Source: Unio delphinus (Eukaryota > Mollusca > Bivalvia > Unionida > Unionidae). Taken from it: a stretch of DNA of 64,000 bases. A program made the translations under genes and the position numbers. This document shows, piece after piece, positions 47,941 to 60,990 of the stretch. The stretch lies in NCBI GenBank assembly GCA_029339505.1, contig JAQISU010000210.1, positions 9,965,501 through 10,029,500 on the forward strand, in the 5' to 3' direction. The notes below the pieces were generated by a model. That model saw only the letters and a program-made list of their open reading frames with translations. It was not told where the DNA came from and did not search any database. The number at the start of each line of letters is the position of its first letter. The first letter of the stretch is position 1.

Positions 47941-48202
47941 GGACTTGATCAAATATTTAGTTAGCGCATTAGCAGCCGAGGAGGTGAACGTCAACTAAAT
48001 GGCGTCTTTTTTTTTACCCGAAAACTCCACGAATTTTCCAAGCATCGTAGCAGCAAAGGGGATGGTGACAACAAAAATGGCGTCGTTTTTTTTTTTTAAT
48101 TTTATTTTGATGAATGGAGGCTTATATTAAGCATTTTCGAGAAAGCCTCAGTTTGCTAAATCGACGCCTGTAAAAGTTGGTCTGTTCACCTCCTCTGCTG
48201 CT
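47941..48202 (-). repeat. Right terminal inverted repeat (262 bp)
   Basis: It has the same length as the left TIR and no difference that I could find, including homopolymer lengths. It carries an untranslated copy of the last bases of the ATPase gene. Confidence 0.95.
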
Positions 48203-48207
48203 CTAGT
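48202..48207. repeat. Target-site duplication, right copy
   Basis: TCTAGT matches 31867-31872. The first T is shared with the TIR end. Confidence 0.75.
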
Positions 48208-48414
48208 CAATGGCCAAGGAGTCGCCACGCATTGTCCACTCCTCCCTGTCTGTTTGAAGGATCCCTAGAGAGCCCTTACATTCAACACAGACCGGATGGT
48301 CGCGAAGCCTTGGTCCCTCTCATCGACAACACCAGTACACTCTTCCAAACCAACGTCATCAGACGCAGCGTATACGTCAAAAGAATACACTCAGAGATCT
48401 GCGACTTCACATGA
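48208..48414 (+). other. Coding-like flank right of the Maverick
   Basis: GC-richer than its surroundings. One frame (LSTPPCLFEGSLESPYIQHR, and so on) runs open to TGA at 48412. No family was recognised. With 30919-31508 it suggests the insertion landed in or near an older coding or transposon sequence. Confidence 0.3.
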
Positions 48415-48417
48415 CCC

Positions 48418-48420
<3 letters not shown>

Positions 48421-48475
<55 letters not shown>
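48421..48475. repeat. (TA)n microsatellite
   Basis: About 27 TA units. Confidence 0.97.
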
Positions 48476-49316
48476 CGCAGCATACACAAAGGCAGCATAC
48501 ACAAGGCAGCATACACACGGCACCAAACACGGGCAGCTAACATTAAAACAACCAAACTATGTAAACCATATGACACGGTTAAGTACTTGTACATTCATAT
48601 ATGTTGCGCATGCGCGCACATAAATTAGTTATAAATGTACCTGAAACGTTCAATGCATGCAGTGTATAATTAAATTCAGTTTGTTCGGTTACAACAAATA
48701 ACAGTCTCGAAGCAGGCTATATATAGTATTTCAAATATCATGACCCTGTATAACCTAGGTATTTACTCTGAAGAATTTAGAATAAATACTAAAAGATCTG
48801 ATATATGAAACAATTATGTTATATAAAACGAATAGTGATAGGAATACAATCTTAACTCTATGTTACCTCTTTAGCTGAAAGGTTTTCCTTCCATAAAGTG
48901 GAGAGCTTACTGACAAAACTGGATGTAATATAATTTTTACAGAGAATTAGCTCTATAATATACCCTAGCTGTGACCGATATGCGCAACTAGGTACTTAAA
49001 TTCTTAAACTGTCAGTTTGCACATGCAGCACGAGCTGAGTTACGCTCAATGTTTCTAAATAACTAGAACCGATAATTAATAAACCACCCTCAGTGACGCT
49101 GAACGCGGCAGCGAAACCCGAGTATATTTTTGACCACATATACATATTGATACGTGTCATACCCAAATCCGTGAGACTGAGGGTCATTGATATTCTGATG
49201 GAATTTCGATCCATCCTAACACTGATCGGTTTGATGATTGATAAATATCTATAACATAATTTAGAGAGATTATTCCTATCCCAGCTGATAATGTTGATCC
49301 GTGTCACAGAATAAGG
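48476..49316. other. Non-coding, nothing recognised
   Basis: Short GGCAGCATACACA repeats at 48478-48510, then unremarkable sequence. Confidence 0.5.
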
Positions 49317-49628
49317 ACCGCTCTTGTGATATATTGGTTAGAGCGTCCGTCACGGAATCGGGAGGTCGTGGGTTCGATCCCCGGCCAAGCCATACCCAAT
49401 AAATACACAAATGATGCAAACAGTTTCCTCGCTCAACTCTCAGCATTAAGAGGTTAGTGTTAAGACTGGTCGACGTGTGTCAGGATAATGTGACTGGGAG
49501 GGACATCATGCTAAATGACTATGGCATGATGCCTCAGTGCTAGACACCACTATAAGCAGCCGCTCTGCAGAGATCATAGCAATATGACTGAAAATTTTTT
49601 AAAAGCTACGTTAAAAATCCTAATCACA
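49317..49628 (+). mobile_element. tRNA-derived SINE, second family
   Basis: Head with TTGGTTAGAGCGTCCG and B box GGGTTCGATCCC, body as in 20736-21042, ending ttaaaaatcctaatcacacc and a (CA)n tract. Confidence 0.88.
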
Positions 49629-49785
49629 CCACACACACATGCATAATAAGGCAACAAATAATTCGGTTAAGCCTTAGAATAATTCGACCATTTCTCATTT
49701 TATATGTTTGAAGGAAACCTGTAGGCGTAACGAGCGTATGGAGGATAGGAAGAAGGATAATAATAAGGCGATGTTTTTTTGCATG

Positions 49786-49786
<1 letters not shown>

Positions 49787-49846
<60 letters not shown>
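49787..49846 (+). repeat. (TTA)n microsatellite
   Basis: About 20 perfect TTA/TAT triplets. Confidence 0.97.
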
Positions 49847-50149
49847 GTGCTATCTTCAAAGTGAAGCTACTAGCCAGGAAAATAATAAATCAGATAAATA
49901 TATTTTTGTTGCATGCGACCTTGAAGAGAAAGTAATACGAAATACTTGATTTATTATGTTTAGTAACGTTTTTAAACGTGATTGCATTTAGTTTTGTTCA
50001 TTCGAAACGGTCGTGTTTAATTCTCCTGCGTAGTTTCATGTATCTTTTTAAAGAACCAGATTATCCAGCCAGGTGTTAATTTCATCAATGGATGGCTTGC
50101 ATGTTTACATTCACATTCAAGATCGAAAAACGCTTTTTAATTGTTATAG

Positions 50150-50260
50150 TTATACTTTTCAGCAACATGCATGGAACTTGCCTACAACCAATTAACTGTA
50201 TGTTAGTATTTGTTTCTAAAATTTATGACGATACATTGATCATTCTACTACGTATTTTCA
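50150..50260 (+). pseudogene. Diverged copy of the secreted-peptide exon at 24254
   Basis: cagcaacatgcatg, gcctac and ccaatta match the exon at 24294-24335. The following intron-like bases (taaaattta, cgatac, ttgatcatt) also match. The upstream frame is broken by stops and the splice donor is poor. It is a decayed paralogue or a shared repeat. Confidence 0.45.
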
Positions 50261-51390
50261 GATGAGAACAGCAGAATTGATATTGTCTCCCAGTCACAAC
50301 ATATACAACATTATAGTGTCGTACTGTGCCTTGTGATATTGAATGACAGCATGTCCATCATTATACTGTCTTACCTTCGCTTGTCATATTGGTGACAACA
50401 TGTCTACCATTAGCTTGTCGTATCAACGCTTAACAGGTTAGATGACGCCATATAAGAAGTTATATTTCTTTGGTCAGTTGGATCACGTATTCGTCTTTCT
50501 TTCCCTAGCAGGAAACACAATCTTCCTTTCTTGGTGACAAAAGTAGAATCAGGTATTTTGAATATTTATAATGAGCGCAAAATATAACTGCGGTTAGGTA
50601 GCAAAATACATTATCACTGTATTCTTAAAAGACTTGAGGCAAAGGTATATAACAAAGCAAGAGTAATATTTAGTTAATAATATAGTTTGTATGTATAATT
50701 GTTTTATTCCATATTCATTCAAAATATTACAGGCAATGTACAAATTTTGCTGCATAAGAACTTGGTGTGATTTAGAATCTACCATAGTTTGTTTGGGTGA
50801 TGATAATGTTGTTTGGTTATAGTCAGAATCGTCTTCCGGGGGTGGTGTTGGGTGGGATATTCAGCATATATTAGTTTGTAATGTTAAAGGAGTTTGAACT
50901 GGGTAACAACACTCAAACAATCAAATACAATAAAAACAATTAAAAGTATGAATCAACAGCAATTTATATCTCTATATATGATATGAATGAGAATAAATAA
51001 TGCCATGAATTGGAATCAACAATGATACGAACTGGAATCAACAACAGTTAGTATTAATCGATTTGCTTCAAACGGAAAATCAGCAACATTTGCAATTAAT
51101 AGATATGCCACAAAATGGAATCAATATTTGCTATAAAAAGATATGCCACAAATGTTAATCAACAACAAAATTCTGCTATTACTAGGAAATCCACAAATGG
51201 GAATCAACACCATTTATACCTTGAGTGGGAGAAGTGTAAGAAGAAAAAAAAACATACATGAGTCCTATCGTTTCATTATCTGTTCTGTTTACTAGAAACC
51301 ATCATTTAAAAAGTAAACAAGTAAATGACAAGATGAAACCAGTTTCTGGCTTGATGGGAAAGTTAGTACGATACGTTTTGCACGTCTAAT
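50261..51390. other. Non-coding, nothing firm
   Basis: A weak repeat of GGAATCAACAA-type words near 51010-51215. No gene. Confidence 0.5.
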
Positions 51391-51391
51391 G

Positions 51392-51392
<1 letters not shown>

Positions 51393-51463
<71 letters not shown>
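51393..51463. repeat. (CT)n microsatellite
   Basis: About 35 CT units. The Arg/Glu-repeat ORF across it is an artefact. Confidence 0.97.
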
Positions 51464-51467
<4 letters not shown>

Positions 51468-51469
51468 TG

Positions 51470-53680
51470 GTCTTTCGGTTCAACCTCTTTTTCTCTTTAG
51501 GATAGCTTGCCCGGTGGGATGCATTTACACCGTATGTACATTGGGTGTTGAATGTACAATATGCAAGTCCATGTAGGTATGGGGCTATACGTGTGAGTAA
51601 GAAAGCATAGTTATCGCCACCACCATAACATAATTACGTCCAAGGCTAAACTAACTTTAAGTACTACTTTTACTACTACTTCTACTACTACTACAATTGA
51701 CATGAGTGCCACTACCACTATGGTTGTACCGCTTACCATAACTTTCATGCCATTGTTGCAAAACTAATGGTAGCTTTGCTATTGTTACCAATGTGTATGC
51801 TATATTTGCTAATCGTCTGCTACTAGTATTTTATGGGTACTATTATTGTGAATGTAGCTGTTATTATTACTGCAGTATGTACTGTCTTTACTGCACGTAC
51901 TATTACTTCTAACTCTATTATTATAAGGACTCTTGTTGTTGTTATTGATGTTAACTCTTCTATTAATACAATCTTCTATTAATACAATCTTCTATTAATA
52001 CAATCTTCTACAATCTTAATGCTGCATTTCTTGCTGACTACTATAATTACGAGTCTTCTATTATGGAGACTCTTAAGAGTCTCCATCTATTATGGAGACT
52101 CTTCTTAAATAACTAGAATTGCTGCCTCTCTTATTACTATGACAGTCGTTACTACTTCTAACTCCAATGTTATCACAACCATTGTTACTACCATTTACAC
52201 TAGTATTACCATTGTTATTGGTAATTTAACTTCTTTTGGAGTAGCTGCCAATACTGTTCCTGCTTTTGCGAATTTTCTACCACTACTACCTAGTACACCT
52301 ATTACTAATAGTTTTGTTACTGTTGATACTGCTACTACTGTTACTATGGTTACGATATTAAGACCTAGTAATGTCACTACCACCATTTTGCAAATGTTCT
52401 TGCTAATTTATTACCGCTTACTATTGAACTCAATGGTAGTAATAAATAATGAACGAACCAAAGACTTAAAGTATATTTCGATTGTACTGCTTATGTTGTT
52501 GCTGTTGATATTACAGCACACGATAGGCGTTGCACGTTGGACGGCGTATCTATTGGAGAAAGAACCCGAGAAAAGCCAAGAAGATTCATTATATTAAAGG
52601 AAGATGTAAGTGCTCTCACGTACCAACATTGGCAGACCCCACGGGTTATGACCAATAGGGCTGAAGCGAAATATATGTGACCTGAAATGGCAAATGCTTT
52701 ATACCGGCCACTGTGGGTCCGTAATTAGTGCATACTTAGTTATTATTTTAAAGAAATGATATAACACACGTTTAACTTTTAATTTCGCTGTTACTCTGCA
52801 GGTAGTACGCCAGTGTTTCGTTATTATGTAGATATGTAGTGGAAGAAGTGTGGGAATATTGTCTTCCCCGCTGTAGGTCGTTGTATTTCTGTTATCGAGG
52901 GATGACCTATCTTTGCTTGTATATCTGTAGACCTTATCATAATCTTCCTGGTCTGTGAAAATATATGTTGCCAATAGTATTATTATTACTACTAAAAGTA
53001 ATGTTATTAGCATCTGGAGTGAGTATATATTCTCGCTGCTCATGGAATATTAAATCGGAGAAATAGAAAAAAGATTATTGTAATGGAATTCTGTTAAAAA
53101 TGAAAAAGCTAATACATAATAGGTGTGTAATCACAACCAGGCACCTAAGTGTGACCGATCAATATAATTTGATTAATATAATTTAATAGATTTGTATTTC
53201 TCCTGAGATTAAACACACCAAAATAGAATGTCAGTAGATTCCATTTGTCGGGTTAGATTGACCACGCGTCAAACACGAAAAACTATCAAGCGATTCACAG
53301 TGAGGATCCCCGGGTGTAATATTCGCATATATAACATAAATAGTGTGTGTTTCTTGTTTTCAATCCCGTTGTGCGAATCACCAATGCACGTGAACGTTAC
53401 AAAACAGCAGCGGGATCGTCGAGATCGTACTAGGCTTTCATTTCCTTTTGGTTTACCCGCGGTCCGACGCCCCTGGCAAGTTATATTATGAGCAGCTGAC
53501 CCCTCCAAAATCTGGTGCTCTGGTCTGCTGACCATCAGTGTTGCATCCTTTCTACATTTATAACTTGCACAATGGAGACAATTTTGGCATATCTGTATGC
53601 TAATCTTATATAATGGAACTGACATTTATTTGCATAATGTACTTGCGAAAGTTTTAGATAACACAAGCATGGACCCCGGG
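51470..53680. other. Low-complexity and unrecognised host DNA
   Basis: 51650-52400 is rich in TAC/ACT/ATT triplet words, and the Thr/Val-rich ORF there follows from that composition. A 24-bp perfect palindrome (centre ACTCTTAAGAGT) lies at 52063-52086, and a three-fold TCTATTAATACAATCT repeat near 51957-52005. No exon was recognised. Confidence 0.45.
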
Positions 53681-53739
53681 TGTCTGAGTGGCCTGACTCT
53701 CTAGTATTTAACGAGCACTGCCATCTCACTTATGTATGA
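53681..53739 (+). mobile_element. SINE head fragment, first family
   Basis: tgtctgagtggcctgactct...gcactgccatctcacttatg matches the 5' 60 bases of the SINE at 15257 and 21490. Confidence 0.55.
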
Positions 53740-53740
53740 G

Positions 53741-53886
53741 GAATATACTGTACTGATATTAATATTGTAATTACAGAATTTATATACAATTTCATTTTTA
53801 ATCACATGACCTTTATACTGTATTGATATTAATATTGTAATTACAGAATTTATATAAAATATCAGTTTTAACCCCATGACGAATAT
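53741..53886 (+). repeat. Tandem duplication, about 71-bp unit, two copies
   Basis: tactg(t/a)..attgatattaatattgta, attacagaatttatata and ccatgac/cacatgac blocks appear twice. Confidence 0.85.
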
Positions 53887-53960
53887 ACTATACATAATTA
53901 TATTACATCACTAACATACTTTTCAAATTCTCATTACTCGAACTATACATATTTTAACCA

Positions 53961-56900
53961 CACCAATTGTATATCACTGTTTTAGTCACCAATTGTATAT
54001 CACTGTTTTAGTCACCAATTGTATATCACTGTTTTAGTAACCAATTGTATATCACTGTTTTAGTCACCAATTGTATATCACTGTTTTAGTCACCAATTGT
54101 ATATCACTGTTTTAGTTACCAATTGTATATCACTGTTTTAGTAGCCAATTGTATATCACTGTTTTAGTCACCAATTGTATATCACTGTTTTAGTCACCAA
54201 TTGTATATCACTGTTTTAGTGATCAATTGTATATCACTGTTTTAGTCACCAATTGTATATCACTGTTTTAGTTACCAATTGTATATCACTGTTTTAGTCA
54301 CCAATTGTATATCACTGTTTTAGTCACCAATTGTATATCACTGTTTTAGTCACCAATTGTATATCACTGTTTTAGTCACCAATTGTATATCACTGTTTTA
54401 GTTACCAATTGTATATCACTGTTTTAGTTACCAATTGTATATCACTGTTTTAGTCACCAATTGTATATCACTGTTTTAGTTACCAATTGTATATCACTGT
54501 TTTAGTCACCAATTGTATATCACTGTTTTAGTCACCAATTGTATATCACTGTTTTAGTTACCAATTGTATATCACTGTTTTAGTTACCAATTGTATATCA
54601 CTGTTTTAGTCACCAATTGTATATCACTGTTTAAGTCACCAATTGTATATCACTGTTTTAGTCACCAATTGTATATCACTGTTTAAGTCACCAATTGTAT
54701 ATCACTGTTTTAGTCACCAATTGTATATCACTGTTTTAGTTACCTATTGTATATCACTGTTTTAATCACCAATTGTATATCACTGTTTTAGTTACCAATT
54801 GTATATCACTGTTTTAGTCACCAATTGTATATCACTGTTTTAGTCACCAATTGTATATCACTGTTTTAGTCACCAATTGTATATCACTGTTTTAGTCACC
54901 AATTGTATATCACTGTTTTAGTTACCAATTGTATATCACTGTTTTAGTCACCAATTGTATATCACTGTTTTAGTCACCAATTGTATATCACTGTTTTAGT
55001 TACCAATTGTATATCACTGTTTTAGTTACCAATTGTATATCACTGTTTTAGTCACCAATTGTATATCACTGTTTTAGTTACCAATTGTATATCACTGTTT
55101 TAGTCACCAATTGTATATCACTGTTTTAGTTACCAATTGTATATCACTGTTTTAGTCACCAATTGTATATCACTGTTTTAGTCACCAATTGTATATCACT
55201 GTTTTAGTCACCAATTGTATATCACTGTTTTAGTCACCAATTGTATATCACTGTTTTAGTCACCAATTGTATATCACTGTTTTAGTCACCAATTGTATAT
55301 CACTGTTTTAGTCACCAATTGTATATCACTGTTTTAGTCACCAATTGTATATCACTGTTTTAGTCACCAATTGTATATCACTGTTTTAGTTACCAATTGT
55401 ATATCACTGTTTTAGTCACCAATTGTATATCACTGTTTTAGTTACCAATTGTATATCACTGTTTTAGTCACCAATTGTATATCACTGTTTTAGTTACCAA
55501 TTGTATATCACTGTTTTGGTCACCAATTGTATATCACTGTTTTAGTCACCAATTGTATATCACTGTTTTAGTCACCAATTGTATATCACTGTTTTAGTCA
55601 CCAATTGTATATCACTGTTTTAGTCACCAATTGTATATCACTGTTTTAGTCACCAATTGTATATCACTGTTTTAGTCACCAATTGTATATCACTGTTTTA
55701 GTCACCAATTGTATATCACTGTTTTAGTTACCAATTGTATATCACTGTTTTAGTCACCAATTGTATATCACTGTTTTAGTTACCAATTGTATATCACTGT
55801 TTTAGTCACCAATTGTATATCACTGTTTTAGTCACCAATTGTATATCACTGTTTTAGTCACCAATTGTATATCACTGTTTTAGTCACCAATTGTATATCA
55901 CTGTTTTAGTTACCAATTGTATATCACTGTTTTAGTCACCAATTGTATATCACTGTTTTAGTCACCAATTGTATATCACTGTTTTAGTTACCAATTGTAT
56001 ATCACTGTTTTAGTCACCAATTGTATATCACTGTTTTAGTCACCAATTGTATATCACTGTTTTGGTCACCAATTGTATATCACTGTTTTAGTCACCAATT
56101 GCATATCACTGTTTTAGTTACCAATTGTATATCACTGTTTTAGTTACCAATTGTATATCACTGTTTTAGTCACCAATTGCATATCACTGTTTTAGTCACC
56201 AATTGTATATCACTGTTTTAGTTACCAATTGTATATCACTGTTTTAGTAGCCAATTGTATATCACTGTTTTAGTTACCAATTGTATATCACTGTTTTAGT
56301 CACCAATTGTATATCACTGTTTTAGTCACCAATTGTATATCACTGTTTTGGTCACCAATTGTATATCACTGTTTTAGTCACCAATTGCATATCACTGTTT
56401 TAGTTACCAATTGTATATCACTGTTTTAGTTACCAATTGTATATCACTGTTTTAGTCACCAATTGCATATCACTGTTTTAGTCACCAATTGTATATCACT
56501 GTTTTAGTTACCAATTGTATATCACTGTTTTAGTAGCCAATTGTATATCACTGTTTTAGTCACCAATTGTATATCACTGTTTTAGTTACCAATTGTATAT
56601 CACTGTTTTAGTCACCAATTGTATATCACTGTTTTAGTCACCAATTGTATATCACTGTTTTAGTTACCAATTGTATATCACTGTTTTAGTTACCAATTGT
56701 ATATCACTGTTTTGGTCACCAATTGTATATCACTGTTTTAGTCACCAATTGTATATCACTGTTTTAGTCACCAATTGTATATCACTGTTTTAGTCACCAA
56801 TTGTATATCACTGTTTTAGTCACCAATTGTATATCACTGTTTTAGTCACCAATTGTATATCACTGTTTTAGTTACCAATTGTATATCACTGTTTTAGTCA

Positions 56901-59900
56901 CCAATTGTATATCACTGTTTTAGTTACCAATTGTATATCACTGTTTTAGTCACCAATTGTATATCACTGTTTTAGTCACCAATTGTATATCACTGTTTTA
57001 GTCACCAATTGTATATCACTGTTTTAGTCACCAATTGTATATCACTGTTTTAGTCACCAATTGTATATCACTGTTTTAGTCACCAATTGTATATCACTGT
57101 TTTAGTTACTAATTGTATATCACTGTTTTAGTCACCAATTGTATATCACTGTTTTAGTCACCAATTGTATATCACTGTTTTAGTTACCAATTGTATATCA
57201 CTGTTTTAGTCACCAATTGTATATCACTGTTTTAGTTACCAATTGTATATCACTGTTTTAGTCACCAATTGTATATCACTGTTTTGGTCACCAATTGTAT
57301 ATCACTGTTTTAGTCACCAATTGTATATCACTGTTTTAGTCACCAATTGTATATCACTGTTTTAGTCACCAATTGTATATCACTGTTTTAGTCACCAATT
57401 GTATATCACTGTTTTAGTCACCAATTGTATATCACTGTTTTGGTCACCAATTGTATATCACTGTTTTAGTCACCAATTGTATATCACTGTTTTAATCACC
57501 AATTGTATATCACTGTTTTAGTCACCAATTGTATATCACTGTTTTAGTCACCAATTGTATATCACTGTTTTAGTCACCAATTGTATATCACTGTTTTAGT
57601 TACCAATTGTATATCACTGTTTTAGTTACCAATTGTATATCACTGTTTTAGTCACCAATTGCATATCACTGTTTTAGTCACCAATTGTATATCACTGTTT
57701 TAGTTACCAATTGTATATCACTGTTTTAGTAGCCAATTGTATATCACTGTTTTAGTCACCAATTGTATATCACTGTTTTAGTTACCAATTGTATATCACT
57801 GTTTTAGTCACCAATTGTATATCACTGTTTTAGTTACCAATTGTATATCACTGTTTTAGTTACCAATTGTATATCACTGTTTTAGTCACCAATTGTATAT
57901 CACTGTTTTATTCACCAATTGTATATCACTGTTTTAGTCACCAATTGTATATCACTGTTTTAGTCACCAATTGTATATCACTGTTTTAGTCACCAATTGT
58001 ATATCACTGTTTTAGTTACCAATTGTATATCACTGTTTTAGTTACCAATTGTATATCACTGTTTTAGTCACCAATTGTATATCACTGTTTTAGTTACCAA
58101 TTGTATATCACTGTTTTAGTCACCAATTGTATATCACTGTTTTGGTCACCAATTGTATATCACTGTTTTAGTCACCAATTGTATATCACTGTTTTAGTCA
58201 CCAATTGTATATCACTGTTTTAGTCACCAATTGTATATCACTGTTTTAGTCACCAATTGTATATCACTGTTTTAGTCACCAATTGTATATCACTGTTTCA
58301 GTCACCAATTGTATATCACTGTTTTAGTCACCAATTGTATATCACTGTTTTAGTTACCAATTGTATATCACTGTTTTAGTCACCAATTGTATATCACTGT
58401 TTTAGTTACCAATTGTATATCACTGTTTTAGTCACCAATTGTATATCACTGTTTTAGTTACCAATTGTATATCACTGTTTTAGTCACCAATTGTATATCA
58501 CTGTTTTAGTCACCAATTGTATATCACTGTTTTAGTCACCAATTGTATATCACTGTTTTAGTCACCAATTGTATATCACTGTTTTAGTCACCAATTGTAT
58601 ATCACTGTTTTGGTCACCAATTGTATATCACTGTTTTAGTCACCAATTGTATATCACTGTTTTAGTCACCAATTGTATATCACTGTTTTAGTCACCAATT
58701 GTATATCACTGTTTTAGTCACCAATTGTATATCACTGTTTTAGTCACCAATTGTATATCACTGTTTTAGTCACCAATTGTATATCACTGTTTTAGTTACC
58801 AATTGTATATCACTGTTTTAGTCACCAATTGCATATCACTGTTTTAGTCACCAATTGTATATCACTGTTTTAGTTGCCAATTGTATATCACTGTTTTAGT
58901 AGCCAATTGTATATCACTGTTTTAGTCACCAATTGTATATCACTGTTTTAGTTACCAATTGTATATCACTGTTTTAGTTACCAATTGTATATCACTGTTT
59001 TAGTAGCCAATTGTATATCACTGTTTTAGTCACCAATTGTATATCACTGTTTTGGTCACCAATTGTATATCACTGTTTTAGTCACCAATTGTATATCACT
59101 GTTTTAGTCACCAATTGTATATCACTGTTTTAGTCACCAATTGTATATCACTGTTTTAGTCACCAATTGTATATCACTGTTTTAGTCACCAATTGTATAT
59201 CACTCTTTTAGTCACCAATTGTATATCACTGTTTTAGTCACCAATTGTATATCACTGTTTTGGTCACCAATTGTATATCACTGTTTTAGTCACCAATTGT
59301 ATATCACTGTTTTAGTCACCAATTGTATATCACTGTTTTAGTCACCAATTGTATATCACTGTTTTAGTCACCAATTGTATATCACTGTTTTAGTCACCAA
59401 TTGTATATCACTGTTTTAGTTACCAAATGTATATCACTGTTTTAGTTACCAATTGTATATCACTGTTTTAGTTACCAATTGTATATCACTGTTTTAGTTA
59501 CCAATTGTATATCACTGTTTTAGTTACCAATTGTATATCACTGTTTTAGTAGCCAATTGTATATCACTGTTTTAGTTACCAATTGTATATCACTGTTTTA
59601 GGTACCAATTGTATATCACTGTTTTAGTTACCAATTGTATATCACTGTTTTAGTCACCAATTGTATATCACTGTTTTAGTTACCAATTGTATATCACTGT
59701 TTTAGTTACCAATTGTATATCACTGTTTTAGTCACCAATTGTATATCACTGTTTTGGTCACCAATTGTATATCACTGTTTTAGTCACCAATTGTATATCA
59801 CTGTTTTAGTCACCAATTGTATATCACTGTTTTAGTCACCAATTGTATATCACTGTTTTGGTCACCAATTGTATATCACTGTTTTAGTCACCAATTGTAT

Positions 59901-60990
59901 ATCACTGTTTTAGTCACCAATTGTATATCACTGTTTTAGTCACCAATTGTATATCACTGTTTTAGTCACCAATTGTATATCACTGTTTTAGGCACCAATT
60001 GTATATCACTGTTTTAGTCACCAATTGTATATCACTGTTTTGGTCACCAATTGTATATCACTGTTTTGGTCACCAATTGTATATCACTGTTTTAGTCACC
60101 AATTGTATATCACTGTTTTAGTCACCAATTGTATATCACTGTTTTAGTCACCAATTGTATATCACTGTTTTAGTCACCAATTGTATATCACTGTTTTAGT
60201 CACCAATTGTATATCACTGTTTTAGTTACCAATTGTATATCACTGTTTTAGTTACCAATTGTATATCACTGTTTTAGTCACCAATTGTATATCACTGTTT
60301 TAGTCACCAATTGTATATCACTGTTTTAGTCACCAATTGTATATCACTGTTTTAGTCACCAATTGTATATCACTGTTTTAGTTACCAATTGTATATCACT
60401 GTTTTAGTTACCAATTGTATATCACTGTTTTAGTAGCCAATTGTATATCACTGTTTTAGTTACCAATTGTATATCACTGTTTTAGTTACCAATTGTATAT
60501 CACTGTTTTAGTTACCAATTGTATATCACTGTTTTAGTTACCAATTGTATATCACTGTTTTAGTTACCAATTGTATATCACTGTTTTAGTTACCAATTGT
60601 ATATCACTGTTTTAGTCACCAATTGTATATCACTGTTTTAGTTACCAATTGTATATCACTGTTTTAGTTACCAATTGTATATCACTGTTTTAGTCACCAA
60701 TTGTATATCACTGTTTTAGTCACCAATTGTATATCACTGTTTTAGTCACCAATTGTATATCACTGTTTTAGTCACCAATTGTATATCACTCTTTTAGTCA
60801 CCAATTGTATATCACTGTTTTAGTCACCAATTGTATATCACTGTTTTAGTTACCAATTGTATATCACTGTTTTAGTAGCCAATTGTATATCACTGTTTTA
60901 GTCACCAATTGTATATCACTGTTTTAGTCACCAATTGTATATCACTGTTTTAGTCACCAATTGTATATCACTGTTTTAGTCACCAATTGT
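53961..60990 (+). repeat. 26-bp satellite array, about 270 units
   Basis: The unit begins CACCAATTGTATATCACTG and ends TTTTAGT. The first and last full CACCAATTGT are exactly 7,020 bases (270 x 26) apart, so there is no net indel. Variation is mostly one base (gtCacc / gtTacc) plus rarer gtAGcc, gGtcacc and GCATATC variants that recur at multiples of 26, revealing higher-order copies. Confidence 0.98.

Larger units (their letters stand above)
31873..48202. mobile_element. Complete Maverick/Polinton-class element, adintovirus-like endogenous virus
   Basis: Defined by 262-bp terminal inverted repeats, a 5-6-bp target duplication and the diagnostic gene set: retroviral-type integrase, PolB-like polymerase, A32-type ATPase, adenain-like protease, double-jelly-roll-type major capsid protein and a penton-like protein. 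The TIRs appear identical in all stretches I compared, including the 12-A and 9-A runs, and no gene has an internal stop. This indicates recent insertion. The length (16.3 kb) is in the usual 15-20-kb range. Departures from a standard Polinton are the PolB-helicase(-HNH) fusion, the parvovirus-type PLA2, two -1 frame joints and the scattered hairpins. Confidence 0.93.

Noticed and set aside
31873..48202. Laboratory or viral contamination rather than an integrated copy
   Set aside because: Target duplications and host repeats on both sides show integration into the host genome.
51292..51483. Arg-Glu repeat ORF
   Set aside because: Translation of (CT)n. The same applies to the Ser-Leu and Arg-Glu ORFs at 63284-63506.
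52139..52597. 152-codon Thr/Val-rich ORF
   Set aside because: It arises from triplet-rich low-complexity DNA, and no domain or splice context supports it.
53961..60990. CRISPR-like array
   Set aside because: Units are contiguous 26-bp tandem copies with no unique spacers, in animal DNA. It is a satellite.
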